Positions 1 through 7,588 of a stretch of 64,000 nucleotides of DNA are shown piece by piece. This stretch comes from Alsobacter soli (GTDB lineage Bacteria; Pseudomonadota; Alphaproteobacteria; Rhizobiales; Beijerinckiaceae): the NCBI RefSeq assembly GCF_003004785.1, contig NZ_PVZS01000021.1, positions 1 to 64,000 on the forward strand, given 5' to 3'. Position numbers and translations under genes: made by a program. The stretch's first letter is position 1, and every line of letters starts with the position of its first letter. The notes under the pieces were generated by a model. The model did not search any database. It saw nothing but the letters and a program-made list of their open reading frames with translations, and had not been told where the DNA came from.

Positions 1-867
1 CGGGCGGTCGGCCACATAGGTCACCAGCCGCTCGTGCGGGCCGCCTTCCGGCCGCAAGCGGTCGAAAGCGGCGCAGAGCGCCTTCACCACCTGGATGTTG
101 GCGCGCTCGGAGCGCGAGCCCACCAGGTAGGTCTCGCCCACCCGCCCGCGCTCCAGGATGGCGCAGAGCGCCCGGGCGTGGTCCTCCACGTGGATCCAGT
201 CGCGCACGTTGAGGCCGTCGCCATAGACGGGCAGCGGCTTGCCGGCGAGCGCGTTGAGGATCATCAGCGGGATCAGCTTCTCGGGGAATTGCCGCGGCCC
301 GTAGTTGTTGGAGCAGTTGGAGACCAGCACCGGCAGCCCGTAGGTCTCGCCCCAGGCGCGGGCCAGGTGGTCGGAGGCCGCCTTGGAGGCCGAATAGGGC
401 GAGCGCGGGTCGTAGCGGCTCTCCTCCGTGAAGAAGCCCTCCGGGCCGAGCGAGCCGTAGACCTCGTCCGTGGAGACGTGCAGGAAGCGGAAGGCGTCCT
501 TGCCGGCCGCGGGCAGGCCGTCCCAGTAGGCGCGCGCGGCGTCCAGCATGGCCTGCGTGCCGACCACGTTGGTGCGCACGAAGGCGCCGGGGCTCGTGAT
601 GGAGCGGTCCACGTGGCTCTCGGCCGCCAGGTGCATGATGGCGTCCGGCCGGAACTCGGAGACCAGCACGCGCATGCGCGGGGCGTCGCAGATGTCCGCC
701 TCCACCAGCCGGTGCCGCCGGTCCTGCGCCAGGGGCGCGAGCGACAGCGGGTTGGCCGCATAGGTCATGCCGTCAACGGTGAGCACCTCGTGGCCGAGGT
801 CCTGCACCAGGTGGAGCACGAGGGCGGAGCCGATGAAGCCGCAACCGCCGGTGACCAGAACGCGCAT
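1..867 (-). CDS. rfbB: dTDP-glucose 4,6-dehydratase, C-terminus cut by window edge
   Basis: Converts dTDP-glucose to dTDP-4-keto-6-deoxyglucose, the second step of dTDP-L-rhamnose synthesis in the cytoplasm. The reading frame runs open to base 1, so about 289 codons of a family normally near 350 residues are present. Seen: N-terminal NAD-binding GGCGFIGS, the STDEVYGSL active-site segment with the Asp-Glu pair, the YSASK tyrosine/lysine pair, and the later NNYGPRQFPEKLIPL and RDWIHVEDH blocks typical of RfbB. The ATG at 867 lies 15 bases after the rfbC stop, so the two are co-transcribed. The other rhamnose genes probably lie beyond the left edge. Confidence 0.95.
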   Translation of the reverse strand, partial: MRVLVTGGCGFIGSALVLHLVQDLGHEVLTVDGMTYAANPLSLAPLAQDRRHRLVEADICDAPRMRVLVSEFRPDAIMHLAAESHVDRSITSPGAFVRTNVVGTQAMLDAARAYWDGLPAAGKDAFRFLHVSTDEVYGSLGPEGFFTEESRYDPRSPYSASKAASDHLARAWGETYGLPVLVSNCSNNYGPRQFPEKLIPLMILNALAGKPLPVYGDGLNVRDWIHVEDHARALCAILERGRVGETYLVGSRSERANIQVVKALCAAFDRLRPEGGPHERLVTYVADRP

Positions 868-882
868 CGCCAATCCTTCACG

Positions 883-1437
883 TCATTCGAAAACGGGGCC
901 GAGCGCCGCCAGGCGCGGCGCGGCGCGGTCCTTGTCGGACAGCACGGCGGCGTCCGCCGCCACCGGCCACGGGATGCCGAGCTCCGGGTCGTCCCAGGCC
1001 AGGCTGCGGTCGTGCTCGCGGCTGTAATAGGCGCTGACCTTGTAGGCCACCATGCAGTTCGGCTCGAGCGTGCAGAAGCCGTGGGCGAAGCCGGCCGGGA
1101 TATAGAGCTGCTCGCCTGTCTCGGCATCGAGCCGCACGGCCACGTGGCGTCCGAAGGTCGGCGAGGAGCGCCGCAGGTCGACCGCCACGTCCAGGATGGC
1201 CCCGGCCAGCACGCGAACGAGCTTGGCCTGGGCGAAGGGCGCGAGCTGGAAATGCAGCCCGCGCACGGTGCCGGGATGGACGGAGAAGGATTGATTGTCC
1301 TGGACGAAATCGTCCGTCACGCCCGCGGCCGCGAGGGAATCACGGCGAAAAGTCTCGGCGAACCAGCCGCGGTCGTCGCGGAAGGCGACAGGGCGGACGA
1401 GCCGGAGCCCTTGGAGATCCAATGGCTCGATCTTCAT
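883..1437 (-). CDS. rfbC: dTDP-4-dehydrorhamnose 3,5-epimerase
   Basis: Epimerises dTDP-4-keto-6-deoxyglucose at C3 and C5, the third step to dTDP-L-rhamnose. The 184 residues match the full family length. Seen: the N-terminal DDRGWFAETF strand, the RGLHFQ block with the catalytic histidine (His62), the IPAGFAHGFCTLE cupin strand and the C-terminal LSDKDRAAPRL signature. It is first in a short minus-strand run with rfbB 15 bases downstream. The rhamnose presumably feeds surface polysaccharide, which fits the glycan genes later in the window. Confidence 0.95.
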   Translation of the reverse strand: MKIEPLDLQGLRLVRPVAFRDDRGWFAETFRRDSLAAAGVTDDFVQDNQSFSVHPGTVRGLHFQLAPFAQAKLVRVLAGAILDVAVDLRRSSPTFGRHVAVRLDAETGEQLYIPAGFAHGFCTLEPNCMVAYKVSAYYSREHDRSLAWDDPELGIPWPVAADAAVLSDKDRAAPRLAALGPVFE

Positions 1438-1527
1438 GCTCTCAAACGCCTCCTGTCGGCCTAACTCAAATCAGGTTTCCCCTTTCCAAATACATGCGAT
1501 CACCGTTTGGGTAAATGCGGGCGTCGC

Positions 1528-2280
1528 TCACCGGGTCCGCGGGATCGCCGCGAGCTGGCTCCCCAGCATGGCCACGAGATGGGTGCGGCTGCGGGCCCGG
1601 GTCATGCGCATGATGCTGCGCAGGTGCACCTTCACGGTGCTCTCGCACAGGTTCAGCTCGTGCGCGATCACCTTGTTGGGCTTGCCGCGGCACAGCGCCT
1701 CCAGCACGTCGCGCTGCCTGCGCGTGAGGGTGGGGATGATGTCCGCGGGCGCGCCCGCGGGCGAGGGCGCGAGCGCGAGGGCGCCCCAGGCGGGCGACGC
1801 GGGCTGGGACGCGAGCGCCACGAGCGCGGTCGAGGGCGCGTAGGTGCCGCCCGCCAGCACGAGGCGCATGACGCTCACGAGCACGTCCAGGCCGATGTGG
1901 TCGGGCGCGACCGCAGGCGCGCCGGCCGCCACGGCCGCGGCGAACGCCTCGGCGTCGGACTCGCGGCACAGGGCGATGATGAGCGCGTGATCGCCATAGG
2001 CGCGCCGCAGGGCGCCGATCTCGGCCGCGACGCCGTCGCCGGACTGATCGGAGTTCAGGAGGATCAGCGGCTTGCCGTCCGGCGCGGCGGGGGCGGCGAC
2101 GATGGCCTCCTCGGGTTTCGGAAAGGACTGGACGCTTCGGGCCAGCCGGGCTTCCTCGACGGCCTGGACCAGGTGATCACGCAGGATCTTCCGCCGTTCG
2201 ATGACCAGGACGTCGACGTCAGTCGGCCCCCAGTTCATCGCGATGGCGCTGGACAAGTCAGGTTTGGAAGAAACATTCAC
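1528..2280 (-). CDS. LuxR/NarL-type transcriptional regulator with degenerate receiver
   Basis: Predicted DNA-binding regulator. The C-terminal quarter holds a LuxR helix-turn-helix: LTRRQRDVLEALCRGKPNK followed by IAHELNLCESTVKVHLRSIM. The N-terminal part has receiver-like length but VLVIERRKILRDHL replaces the acidic pair that normally opens a receiver domain, and no clear phospho-acceptor Asp is visible, so control by phosphorylation is doubtful. I chose the GTG at 2280 because GGAG sits nine bases upstream; an unsupported TTG at 2331 and an ATG at 2238 are the alternatives. It lies upstream of rfbCB on the same strand, 90 bases from rfbC, so control of rhamnose synthesis is possible but only inferred. 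Confidence 0.8.
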   Translation of the reverse strand: MNVSSKPDLSSAIAMNWGPTDVDVLVIERRKILRDHLVQAVEEARLARSVQSFPKPEEAIVAAPAAPDGKPLILLNSDQSGDGVAAEIGALRRAYGDHALIIALCRESDAEAFAAAVAAGAPAVAPDHIGLDVLVSVMRLVLAGGTYAPSTALVALASQPASPAWGALALAPSPAGAPADIIPTLTRRQRDVLEALCRGKPNKVIAHELNLCESTVKVHLRSIMRMTRARSRTHLVAMLGSQLAAIPRTR

Positions 2281-2595
2281 GGCTTGAAGCTCCGTATAAA
2301 TCGAGAGACGTTCGCCCTGAACCTGCTGCAAACGATCGGCCGCTTGCGGATGACCCGATCGGGAACGCGTAATTCGCGCAGCGTGTCTTTATGAGAAACA
2401 GCACTTCTAGGTTGCAATGTTGATCCTGATCACGTTTCGGTCGCACTAATCGCCAATTGTCTCCATTTGCGCCACGTCCTCCCTCTCCTGGCCGAAATCA
2501 CGCCGCTCGTTTTGCCGAGTTGACGTCGCGAAACGCCGGCGCTTTACCTCCACCCTGGCGCGCCCTTCCGGGGCGGCTGCTTGGCCGGAGACGGA

Positions 2596-2991
2596 ATGAC
2601 CGAGTTCAACCCCACCCTGGGCCGCGCCGCCGTTCGTCGCCGCGCGTTGCTCGCGGCATGCCTGCTCACGGTGATCGTGGCCCTCTCCGTGGCTCCCGCA
2701 GCCGACCGGCCACATACCGGCGCGCCAGGCCAACTCGAGCACCTCTTGGCCTATGCGGGCGTGGCGTTCCTGCTGACCTTCGGCGACCCGGCCCGACGGC
2801 GCATGGCTTGGTTCGCGACCCTGGTCGCGCTCTCGGGCGCACTTGAGATTGCGCAGTTGTCCATTCCAGGCCGGCACGCGCAGGTGATCGACTGGCTGGC
2901 CAGTTCGGCCGGCGCTGGGCTCGGGGCGCTCGCGGCCGCCACGGCCGGGACCATGCTGGCCCGGAGAACGCGGTCCAGAGCCGCGGAATGA
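2596..2991 (+). CDS. VanZ-like membrane protein
   Basis: Small inner-membrane protein of 131 residues with about four hydrophobic segments. The third and fourth segments carry the VanZ-family pattern: LEIAQ, then PGRH, an Asp in VIDW, and a Gly/Ala-rich GAGLGALAA helix. VanZ itself raises teicoplanin resistance in enterococci; the many proteobacterial relatives have no settled role. The ATG at 2596 is preceded by GGAG at a good distance, which favours it over the in-frame TTG at 2581. It is not obviously in an operon: the gene to its right converges on it. Confidence 0.75.
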   Translation: MTEFNPTLGRAAVRRRALLAACLLTVIVALSVAPAADRPHTGAPGQLEHLLAYAGVAFLLTFGDPARRRMAWFATLVALSGALEIAQLSIPGRHAQVIDWLASSAGAGLGALAAATAGTMLARRTRSRAAE

Positions 2992-3006
2992 GCCACGGCG
3001 GGCTGG

Positions 3007-3537
3007 TCAGTCCTGGCGGTCGAACAAAGTGGGGCCCTCCCCCATGTAGCCCTCGATCTCCAGCAGCTTGAGCTTGGAGCGCGCCCCGCCTGGGGCGGAA
3101 AAGCCGCCGGCCCGGCCGGATGCGGCCAGAACCCGGTGGCAGGGGACGATCAACGGAACCGGGTTGCGACCCAGGGCCTGCCCCACCGCGCGCGCGGCGT
3201 CCGGCGCGCCGACGGCCCGGGCCACCTCGCCATAAGTCATGGCCCGCCCGGCGGGGATCCTGCGGGTGACAGCGTAGACCTGCCTGTCGAAGGCCGGGAG
3301 TTCGGCCCAATCGACCTCGATCCAGCCAAGGTCGGTTCGCGTCCCAGCGAGCAGCGCGGTCATGGCCTGGACCGCGCGCCCCACCCACTCCGGAGCGCCT
3401 TGGCCCGGTTCATCGTCCTGGGCCTTGCGCGCCGACGCCGGGCCTGCCGCATTCGGGAGCCGGACGGCGCGCACGCCCCGATCCGACCACGTCATGGCGC
3501 AGGGCCCGATGGCTGTGTCGAAGCGCGTGACCTGCAT
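3007..3537 (-). CDS. ogt: Methylated-DNA--[protein]-cysteine S-methyltransferase
   Basis: Suicidal DNA-repair protein that takes alkyl groups from O6-alkylguanine onto its own cysteine. The C-terminal half contains the family active site IVPCHRVLA (Cys133) and the helix-turn-helix stretch RIPAGRAMTYGEVARAVG. With the start at 3537 the protein has 176 residues, the usual Ogt length. The open frame continues to 3621, but those 28 extra codons are Arg/Pro-rich and look like upstream DNA, so I prefer the internal ATG. No Ada-type regulatory domain is present. It converges with the VanZ-like gene. Confidence 0.92.
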   Translation of the reverse strand: MQVTRFDTAIGPCAMTWSDRGVRAVRLPNAAGPASARKAQDDEPGQGAPEWVGRAVQAMTALLAGTRTDLGWIEVDWAELPAFDRQVYAVTRRIPAGRAMTYGEVARAVGAPDAARAVGQALGRNPVPLIVPCHRVLAASGRAGGFSAPGGARSKLKLLEIEGYMGEGPTLFDRQD

Positions 3538-3551
3538 CGCCGGCGCCCGCG

Positions 3552-3674
3552 CTATTTCGCGCCGTCGTCCTGGCACGACTTGTAGGAGCCGTGCGGGCGA
3601 AGGTCGAAGCAATGGCCGCACCCGGACAGCGCCATGGCGAGGCTCACGATGCAGGCGAAGGCCAGCCCCTTCAT
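3552..3674 (-). CDS. Small predicted lipoprotein (40 aa)
   Basis: A 40-residue protein whose first 19 residues form a lipoprotein signal: Lys near the start, a hydrophobic core, then LSGC with the lipidated Cys at position 19. The mature part, about 22 residues, has two further Cys residues and no recognised domain. The ATG at 3674 has a good AGGAG ribosome site just upstream. It sits immediately upstream of ogt on the same strand, 14 bases apart, so the two may share a transcript. Function unknown. Confidence 0.65.
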   Translation of the reverse strand: MKGLAFACIVSLAMALSGCGHCFDLRPHGSYKSCQDDGAK

Positions 3675-3749
3675 GCGCCTCTCCTTCTGGTTGCGGCGTT
3701 CACCCTTCATTAACCATGTGGTGCTTGCCTCCGGTCCAGAGGAAAAAGC

Positions 3750-3953
3750 ATGCACGACAAGATTGCAACGCCTGCGGGCCGCTTCGATATGGCGGTCGCG
3801 CCACCCCCCTCCCCCATCCTGGAGGAGACCGTCCGCCAGCCGCTGCCGCCCTATCTGGTCCGGCTCGTGCACCTCATGGACAGGATCGAGCGCCGGGAAA
3901 GCGAGCCGTGCCCGCCGCCCAGGCCGCCGCTCTCGGTATCGCCAGGCCCGTGA
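3750..3953 (+). CDS. Hypothetical protein (67 aa)
   Basis: Short frame with an AGAGGAA-like ribosome site before the ATG. The product is rich in Pro, and has a central amphipathic stretch (YLVRLVHLMDRIERRE) but no signal peptide or known domain. It ends 42 bases before the next gene on the same strand. I do not recognise the family; it may be a non-coding frame, and only the plausible ribosome site and position support it. Confidence 0.4.
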   Translation: MHDKIATPAGRFDMAVAPPPSPILEETVRQPLPPYLVRLVHLMDRIERRESEPCPPPRPPLSVSPGP

Positions 3954-3995
3954 ATGGCTGTAAGCTCGGGGACCCACGATCCCGGAGCCTGGACC

Positions 3996-4292
3996 ATGAG
4001 CGCAAGGACCGGTTGGGCGACCCTGGCCGCCCTCCTGCTCGCGACGCCGGCGTCGGCGCTGGACGAGCCCATGGTATGGCGGGACGACACCGGCTGCGCC
4101 TACCTGCTGACGCCCCAGGGCGGCATCGCGCCCAGGCTTCGCCGCGACGGCGCGCCGGATTGCCCGGACAGCGCGGCGCGCCTGTCGCTCGGCTCGCCCA
4201 TCATCTCCGATCAGGCGATGCGCGACATGCAACGAGGCCTGGAAGCCCTTCGACGGGATCTCGACAAACTGGGCGACCGCCTGCGGCGCTGA
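3996..4292 (+). CDS. Hypothetical exported protein
   Basis: A 98-residue protein beginning with a clear Sec signal peptide (TGWATLAALLLATPASA, with an Ala-x-Ala cleavage site). The mature part has two cysteines that could form a disulphide (in DTGCAYLL and DGAPDCPD) and ends in an amphipathic, Arg-rich helix that may form a coiled coil. The ATG at 3996 has GGAG upstream and puts the signal peptide at the N-terminus; the longer in-frame start at 3954 would bury it. Function unknown. Confidence 0.65.
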   Translation: MSARTGWATLAALLLATPASALDEPMVWRDDTGCAYLLTPQGGIAPRLRRDGAPDCPDSAARLSLGSPIISDQAMRDMQRGLEALRRDLDKLGDRLRR

Positions 4293-4333
4293 GATCCCCG
4301 GAACAGCTTGAACGCGAGCGGCGTTCTCGAAGC

Positions 4334-4537
4334 ATGCTGCGCTTTTTCCGTCACCCGCTGCACCGGGCCACCATCGTCGTCATCGTATGCGGCGGATTAC
4401 TGGGCTACGAGGCGCCGCGCCTGGCGACGGAGCCGAACGCCACCGCGGCCGTGCTGACCGCGGTCGCCATTCTGGGGCTCTGCTACGTGGCGTACCGCGC
4501 CTACGAGGCGCGACGGCGCCGATCCGAGGGACGCTGA
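4334..4537 (+). CDS. Small membrane protein (67 aa)
   Basis: Two hydrophobic segments (residues about 13-28 and 38-58) separated by a short loop, with an Arg-rich cytoplasmic tail (YEARRRRSEGR). It follows the exported protein on the same strand by about 40 bases. No recognised domain. The ribosome site is weak, so the exact start is uncertain. Confidence rests on the well-formed two-helix pattern. Confidence 0.5.
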   Translation: MLRFFRHPLHRATIVVIVCGGLLGYEAPRLATEPNATAAVLTAVAILGLCYVAYRAYEARRRRSEGR

Positions 4538-4543
4538 GCCTGC

Positions 4544-4873
4544 TCAGGCGCTGGCGCGCGTCTTCGCATCCGCCGCGGGAGCGGCCGGGGACGCGGCAGC
4601 CCGCTCGTCCATGCGCTCTGATATCTCCATGGCCGAGCGCAGGGCGGCGACCATCTGGTCCGTCGCCTCGCCCAGGTCGACCTCGTGCCCGGACGCCCGG
4701 GCCGCCGCGTTGGGCGGGGTGCTTCGGACGAGCGAGAGCGTGACGCCGACGCCCGTCAGCATCCAGGCCCCGATGAAAGCGTCGACGACGGCCGTCATCC
4801 ACCCCCAGCTCAAGCCCACGGCGAAACCCGCCGCTCCGCCGACCACCGCGAGGACCGCCCATGCCGCCGCCAT
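4544..4873 (-). CDS. Hypothetical membrane protein
   Basis: A 109-residue protein with two N-terminal transmembrane segments (a Gly/Ala-rich one at the very start, and one around FIGAWMLTGVGVTLSLV), followed by a helical, charged segment (EATDQMVAALRSAMEISERMDER) and an Ala/Pro-rich tail. It converges on the preceding small gene. The ATG at 4873 has AAGGATTGAG upstream; a GTG three bases earlier is equally possible. No family recognised. Confidence 0.55.
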   Translation of the reverse strand: MAAAWAVLAVVGGAAGFAVGLSWGWMTAVVDAFIGAWMLTGVGVTLSLVRSTPPNAAARASGHEVDLGEATDQMVAALRSAMEISERMDERAAASPAAPAADAKTRASA

Positions 4874-5171
4874 CACTCAATCCTTTCCGCCAAACGGGCG
4901 TGAAGACCACCCGCGCACGCCGCGCCGTCACCGTCGTTATGGGTACACGTTAGGGGCGGCATGGTTACCGGCGGGTAACTTTGAAGAGCGCGTCTCGAGC
5001 AATGCGGCGATTGAATGACCGTCGCCAGTCGCCATGGTTAAGGAGCCGTCTCTCCCACCATCTTCGCCTTGACCCAATCCGGTCCAAACTGGGATGGTTT
5101 TTCTACTTGAAGTTGCACGGTTTGCTAATCGCCTCCTGGCAAACTCGCGCTAAGGTTGCATGGAGGCGACA

Positions 5172-6665
5172 ATGCTCAATTTGGCCGCCCGGCGTTTCTG
5201 GAAGCGCGACGAAGGGTCGTTCGCGCCCGCGTTCGCTCTGTCCCTTGCAGCGCTGCTGAGCGCCGTGGGCGTGAGCGTCGACTACACACGCTCCGTCACC
5301 CTGCGGGCACGGCTCCAGGCTGCGACGGACAGCGCCGCCCTCAACCTGAGCAAGGAAGCCGCGCAGCTGACTGACGCCCAGTTGCAGGCCAGAGCGGAAG
5401 AACTCGTCGCCACCGGCCTCAGCGGCGCCAGCTATATCGCCCTCAAGCTGTCGCTCACCAAGGGCGCAGGGGTGTTGAACCTGCAGACGACCGCAACACA
5501 GAAGACCACCGTGTCCGGGCTGTTCGCCGTGCACACGGTCGATGTGGCGGCCGCCTCCATCGCCCAATGGGGCATCGGCAAGGTCGAGGTCGCGCTGGTG
5601 CTGGACAACACGGGCTCGATGGCCGGGACGAAGCTCACCAACCTGAAAACCGCGGCCAAGTCGCTGATCGACCAGCTCGGCAAGGCCCAGAACGACCAGC
5701 AGCTCGTGAAGGTGGGCATCGTGCCCTTTTCCATGACGGTGAACGTCGGCGGCGCGTACCAGAACGCGAGCTGGATGGACACGAAGGCGCTCTCGCCCAT
5801 CCACGGCGAGATCTTCACCAGCGCGGCGAACCGGTTCGACCTGTTCAACAAGATGGGGGTGGCCTGGGGCGGGTGCGTGGAGAGCCGTCCAATGCCCTAC
5901 GACGTCCAGGAAACGCCGCCTTCGCAGGCCACGCCGGCGACCCTGTTCGTGCCCTTCTTCGCGCCCGACGAGCCCGATTCGGGCGGCGCCTACTACAACA
6001 ACTATCTCTCGGACGCGTCCGGAACCTCCACCTGGCGCGACCGGCAGGGCGATCCGCGCAAGTACACCAAGGCCCCGAAGAGGGGCACGAACAGCGTGGG
6101 CTATACCTATGGCCCCAACGCCGGCTGCGCCCTGGCGCCCATCACCCGGCTGACAAACAACCTGGACAGCGCGAAAACCGCCATCGACCAGATGGTGGCG
6201 GTGGGCGACACCAACATCGCCATGGGCCTCGCCTGGGGCTGGCACGTGCTCTCGCCCAACGCCCCCTTCGCCGACGGGGCGGCGTATGGGACGAAGGACC
6301 TCACCAAGTTCGCAATCCTGATGACGGACGGCGACAACACCAACACGGACACGAGCAACGCCGACGACAGCATCTATTCCGGCATCGGCTATATCTGGCA
6401 GAACCGGCTCGGCATCAGCAGCGGCACGGCGGGCCAGCGCCAGACGGCCATGGACAACCGGCTCAAGACGCTGTGCTCCAACATGAAGGCGCAGGGGGTC
6501 CAGCTCTTCACTGTCCGGGTGGAGGTGACCACCGGCAGCAGCAGCCTGCTCCAGAGCTGCGCCAGCGATCCGAGCATGTTCTACAACGTCGCCAACTCGG
6601 CCGACCTGACGAGCGTGTTCAGCCAGATCTCGGCCAAGATCGCCAAGCTGCACCTCGCCATGTGA
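5172..6665 (+). CDS. TadG-like pilus-assembly protein with von Willebrand A domain
   Basis: A 497-residue membrane-anchored protein. Residues about 13-35 form a single transmembrane segment (APAFALSLAALLSAVGVSVDYT), as in TadE/TadG pseudopilin-like proteins of the Flp/Tad pilus. A VWA domain follows: VALVLDNTGSM carries a metal-binding DxTxS-type motif starting at Asp145, and FAILMTDGDNTNTD is the later acidic strand. The ATG at 5172 has GGAGG six bases upstream. No other tad genes are in the window, so it is a solitary copy, which is common for such genes in Hyphomicrobiales. The 298 bases upstream hold no gene I can support. Confidence 0.8.
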   Translation: MLNLAARRFWKRDEGSFAPAFALSLAALLSAVGVSVDYTRSVTLRARLQAATDSAALNLSKEAAQLTDAQLQARAEELVATGLSGASYIALKLSLTKGAGVLNLQTTATQKTTVSGLFAVHTVDVAAASIAQWGIGKVEVALVLDNTGSMAGTKLTNLKTAAKSLIDQLGKAQNDQQLVKVGIVPFSMTVNVGGAYQNASWMDTKALSPIHGEIFTSAANRFDLFNKMGVAWGGCVESRPMPYDVQETPPSQATPATLFVPFFAPDEPDSGGAYYNNYLSDASGTSTWRDRQGDPRKYTKAPKRGTNSVGYTYGPNAGCALAPITRLTNNLDSAKTAIDQMVAVGDTNIAMGLAWGWHVLSPNAPFADGAAYGTKDLTKFAILMTDGDNTNTDTSNADDSIYSGIGYIWQNRLGISSGTAGQRQTAMDNRLKTLCSNMKAQGVQLFTVRVEVTTGSSSLLQSCASDPSMFYNVANSADLTSVFSQISAKIAKLHLAM

Positions 6666-6714
6666 GGGAGACGGGGCGAGCGGCCTGCGGCATGACGCTT
6701 CTCCCGGACCGCCA

Positions 6715-7473
6715 TCAGCGGCAGGCCATCACCTTGCCGTCGTAGCTCCGGTAGGTGTGGGTCTGGGCGTTGTACGTGCGGTAGCGCGTGCAGCGGGGTC
6801 CTCCGGCCGGAGCAGCGGACGCGACCCTGAGGCGCCGGTGAGAGGCTCGCGGCGCTTCGCTTTTCTCCGTCGCGTCGGACCGCGCTGAGCCGCGGACCTG
6901 CACGGCAGGCGCATCCTGGCGGGGCGCCGCGGCGGACGAGAGTGATGTCGGCTCGGAGGCCTGCTCGGTGTTCGGCGACGCCACAGGAGCCGACACGGCG
7001 GCCAAGACCTGCGGCGGGGCTGCCTGCGGCGGACTCGGGGACGGGGTGGAGGCCGGGACGGACGTGGCGTTCGCGACCGGGATCGAGACGACCTGAACGG
7101 ATCGGGTGGGGATCAGGGGCGGGTTCCCGCCCAGTACGGCGCCCGTCGTGAAGTCCATGGCCTTCGGCTGCTGCGGCGACGCGGGCTGCTGTGGGGCGCT
7201 TGCACGGGCCATCACCACGGCCGGGGTCAGCGCGGGCGGCAGCGTCTTCGGCGGTTCTGGAGCGGCAACGACAGGTTGTTGAAGGCGGGCGGCGGCGAGC
7301 GGCTGAATCTCCGAGCCGGACTGATAAACACGGCCGACCATAATCAAGCACATCCCAAGAATTGCGGCCCAGAAAAGCCGGAGGAAGGCGCTTCCATCCA
7401 GGCCGGCCCGCTGGGCCGCTGGCGACGAGATTGTACTCGTAGACTGCCTGTCCGCTCTGATCCGGATCGTCAT
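6715..7473 (-). CDS. Membrane-anchored protein with BA14K-like C-terminus
   Basis: A 252-residue protein: a cytoplasmic N-terminus of about 30 residues, one transmembrane segment (LFWAAILGMCLIMVGRVYQ), a long Pro/Ala/Ser-rich linker and a compact C-terminus. The last 25 residues (two Cys framing RYRTYNAQTHTYRSYDG) resemble the C-terminal motif of the BA14K family, lectin-like surface antigens of Brucella relatives. The ribosome site AAAGGAG precedes the ATG. I infer a cell-envelope role. It converges on the TadG-like gene. Confidence 0.65.
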   Translation of the reverse strand: MTIRIRADRQSTSTISSPAAQRAGLDGSAFLRLFWAAILGMCLIMVGRVYQSGSEIQPLAAARLQQPVVAAPEPPKTLPPALTPAVVMARASAPQQPASPQQPKAMDFTTGAVLGGNPPLIPTRSVQVVSIPVANATSVPASTPSPSPPQAAPPQVLAAVSAPVASPNTEQASEPTSLSSAAAPRQDAPAVQVRGSARSDATEKSEAPRASHRRLRVASAAPAGGPRCTRYRTYNAQTHTYRSYDGKVMACR

Positions 7474-7588
7474 GCTCGACGCTCCTTTCCTCGAGGACTT
7501 GCGCCTACGCTAGACTCATGCAAGCCGACACACAACCTTCTGATTCGCGCCCTATTCTGTGCGCGTTCGAACGGACATAGCCGACGCC

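Noticed and set aside
34-1464. 476-codon plus-strand frame over rfbB and rfbC
   Set aside because: Arises from high GC; the two minus-strand enzymes show all family motifs.
5140-5164. Possible sigma-54 promoter (TGGCA ... TTGCA) before the TadG-like gene
   Set aside because: The spacing between the two elements is about eight bases too long for a -24/-12 promoter.
5103-6653. 516-codon minus-strand frame opposite the TadG-like gene
   Set aside because: No recognisable domain, and the plus-strand gene has helix, VWA motif and ribosome site.
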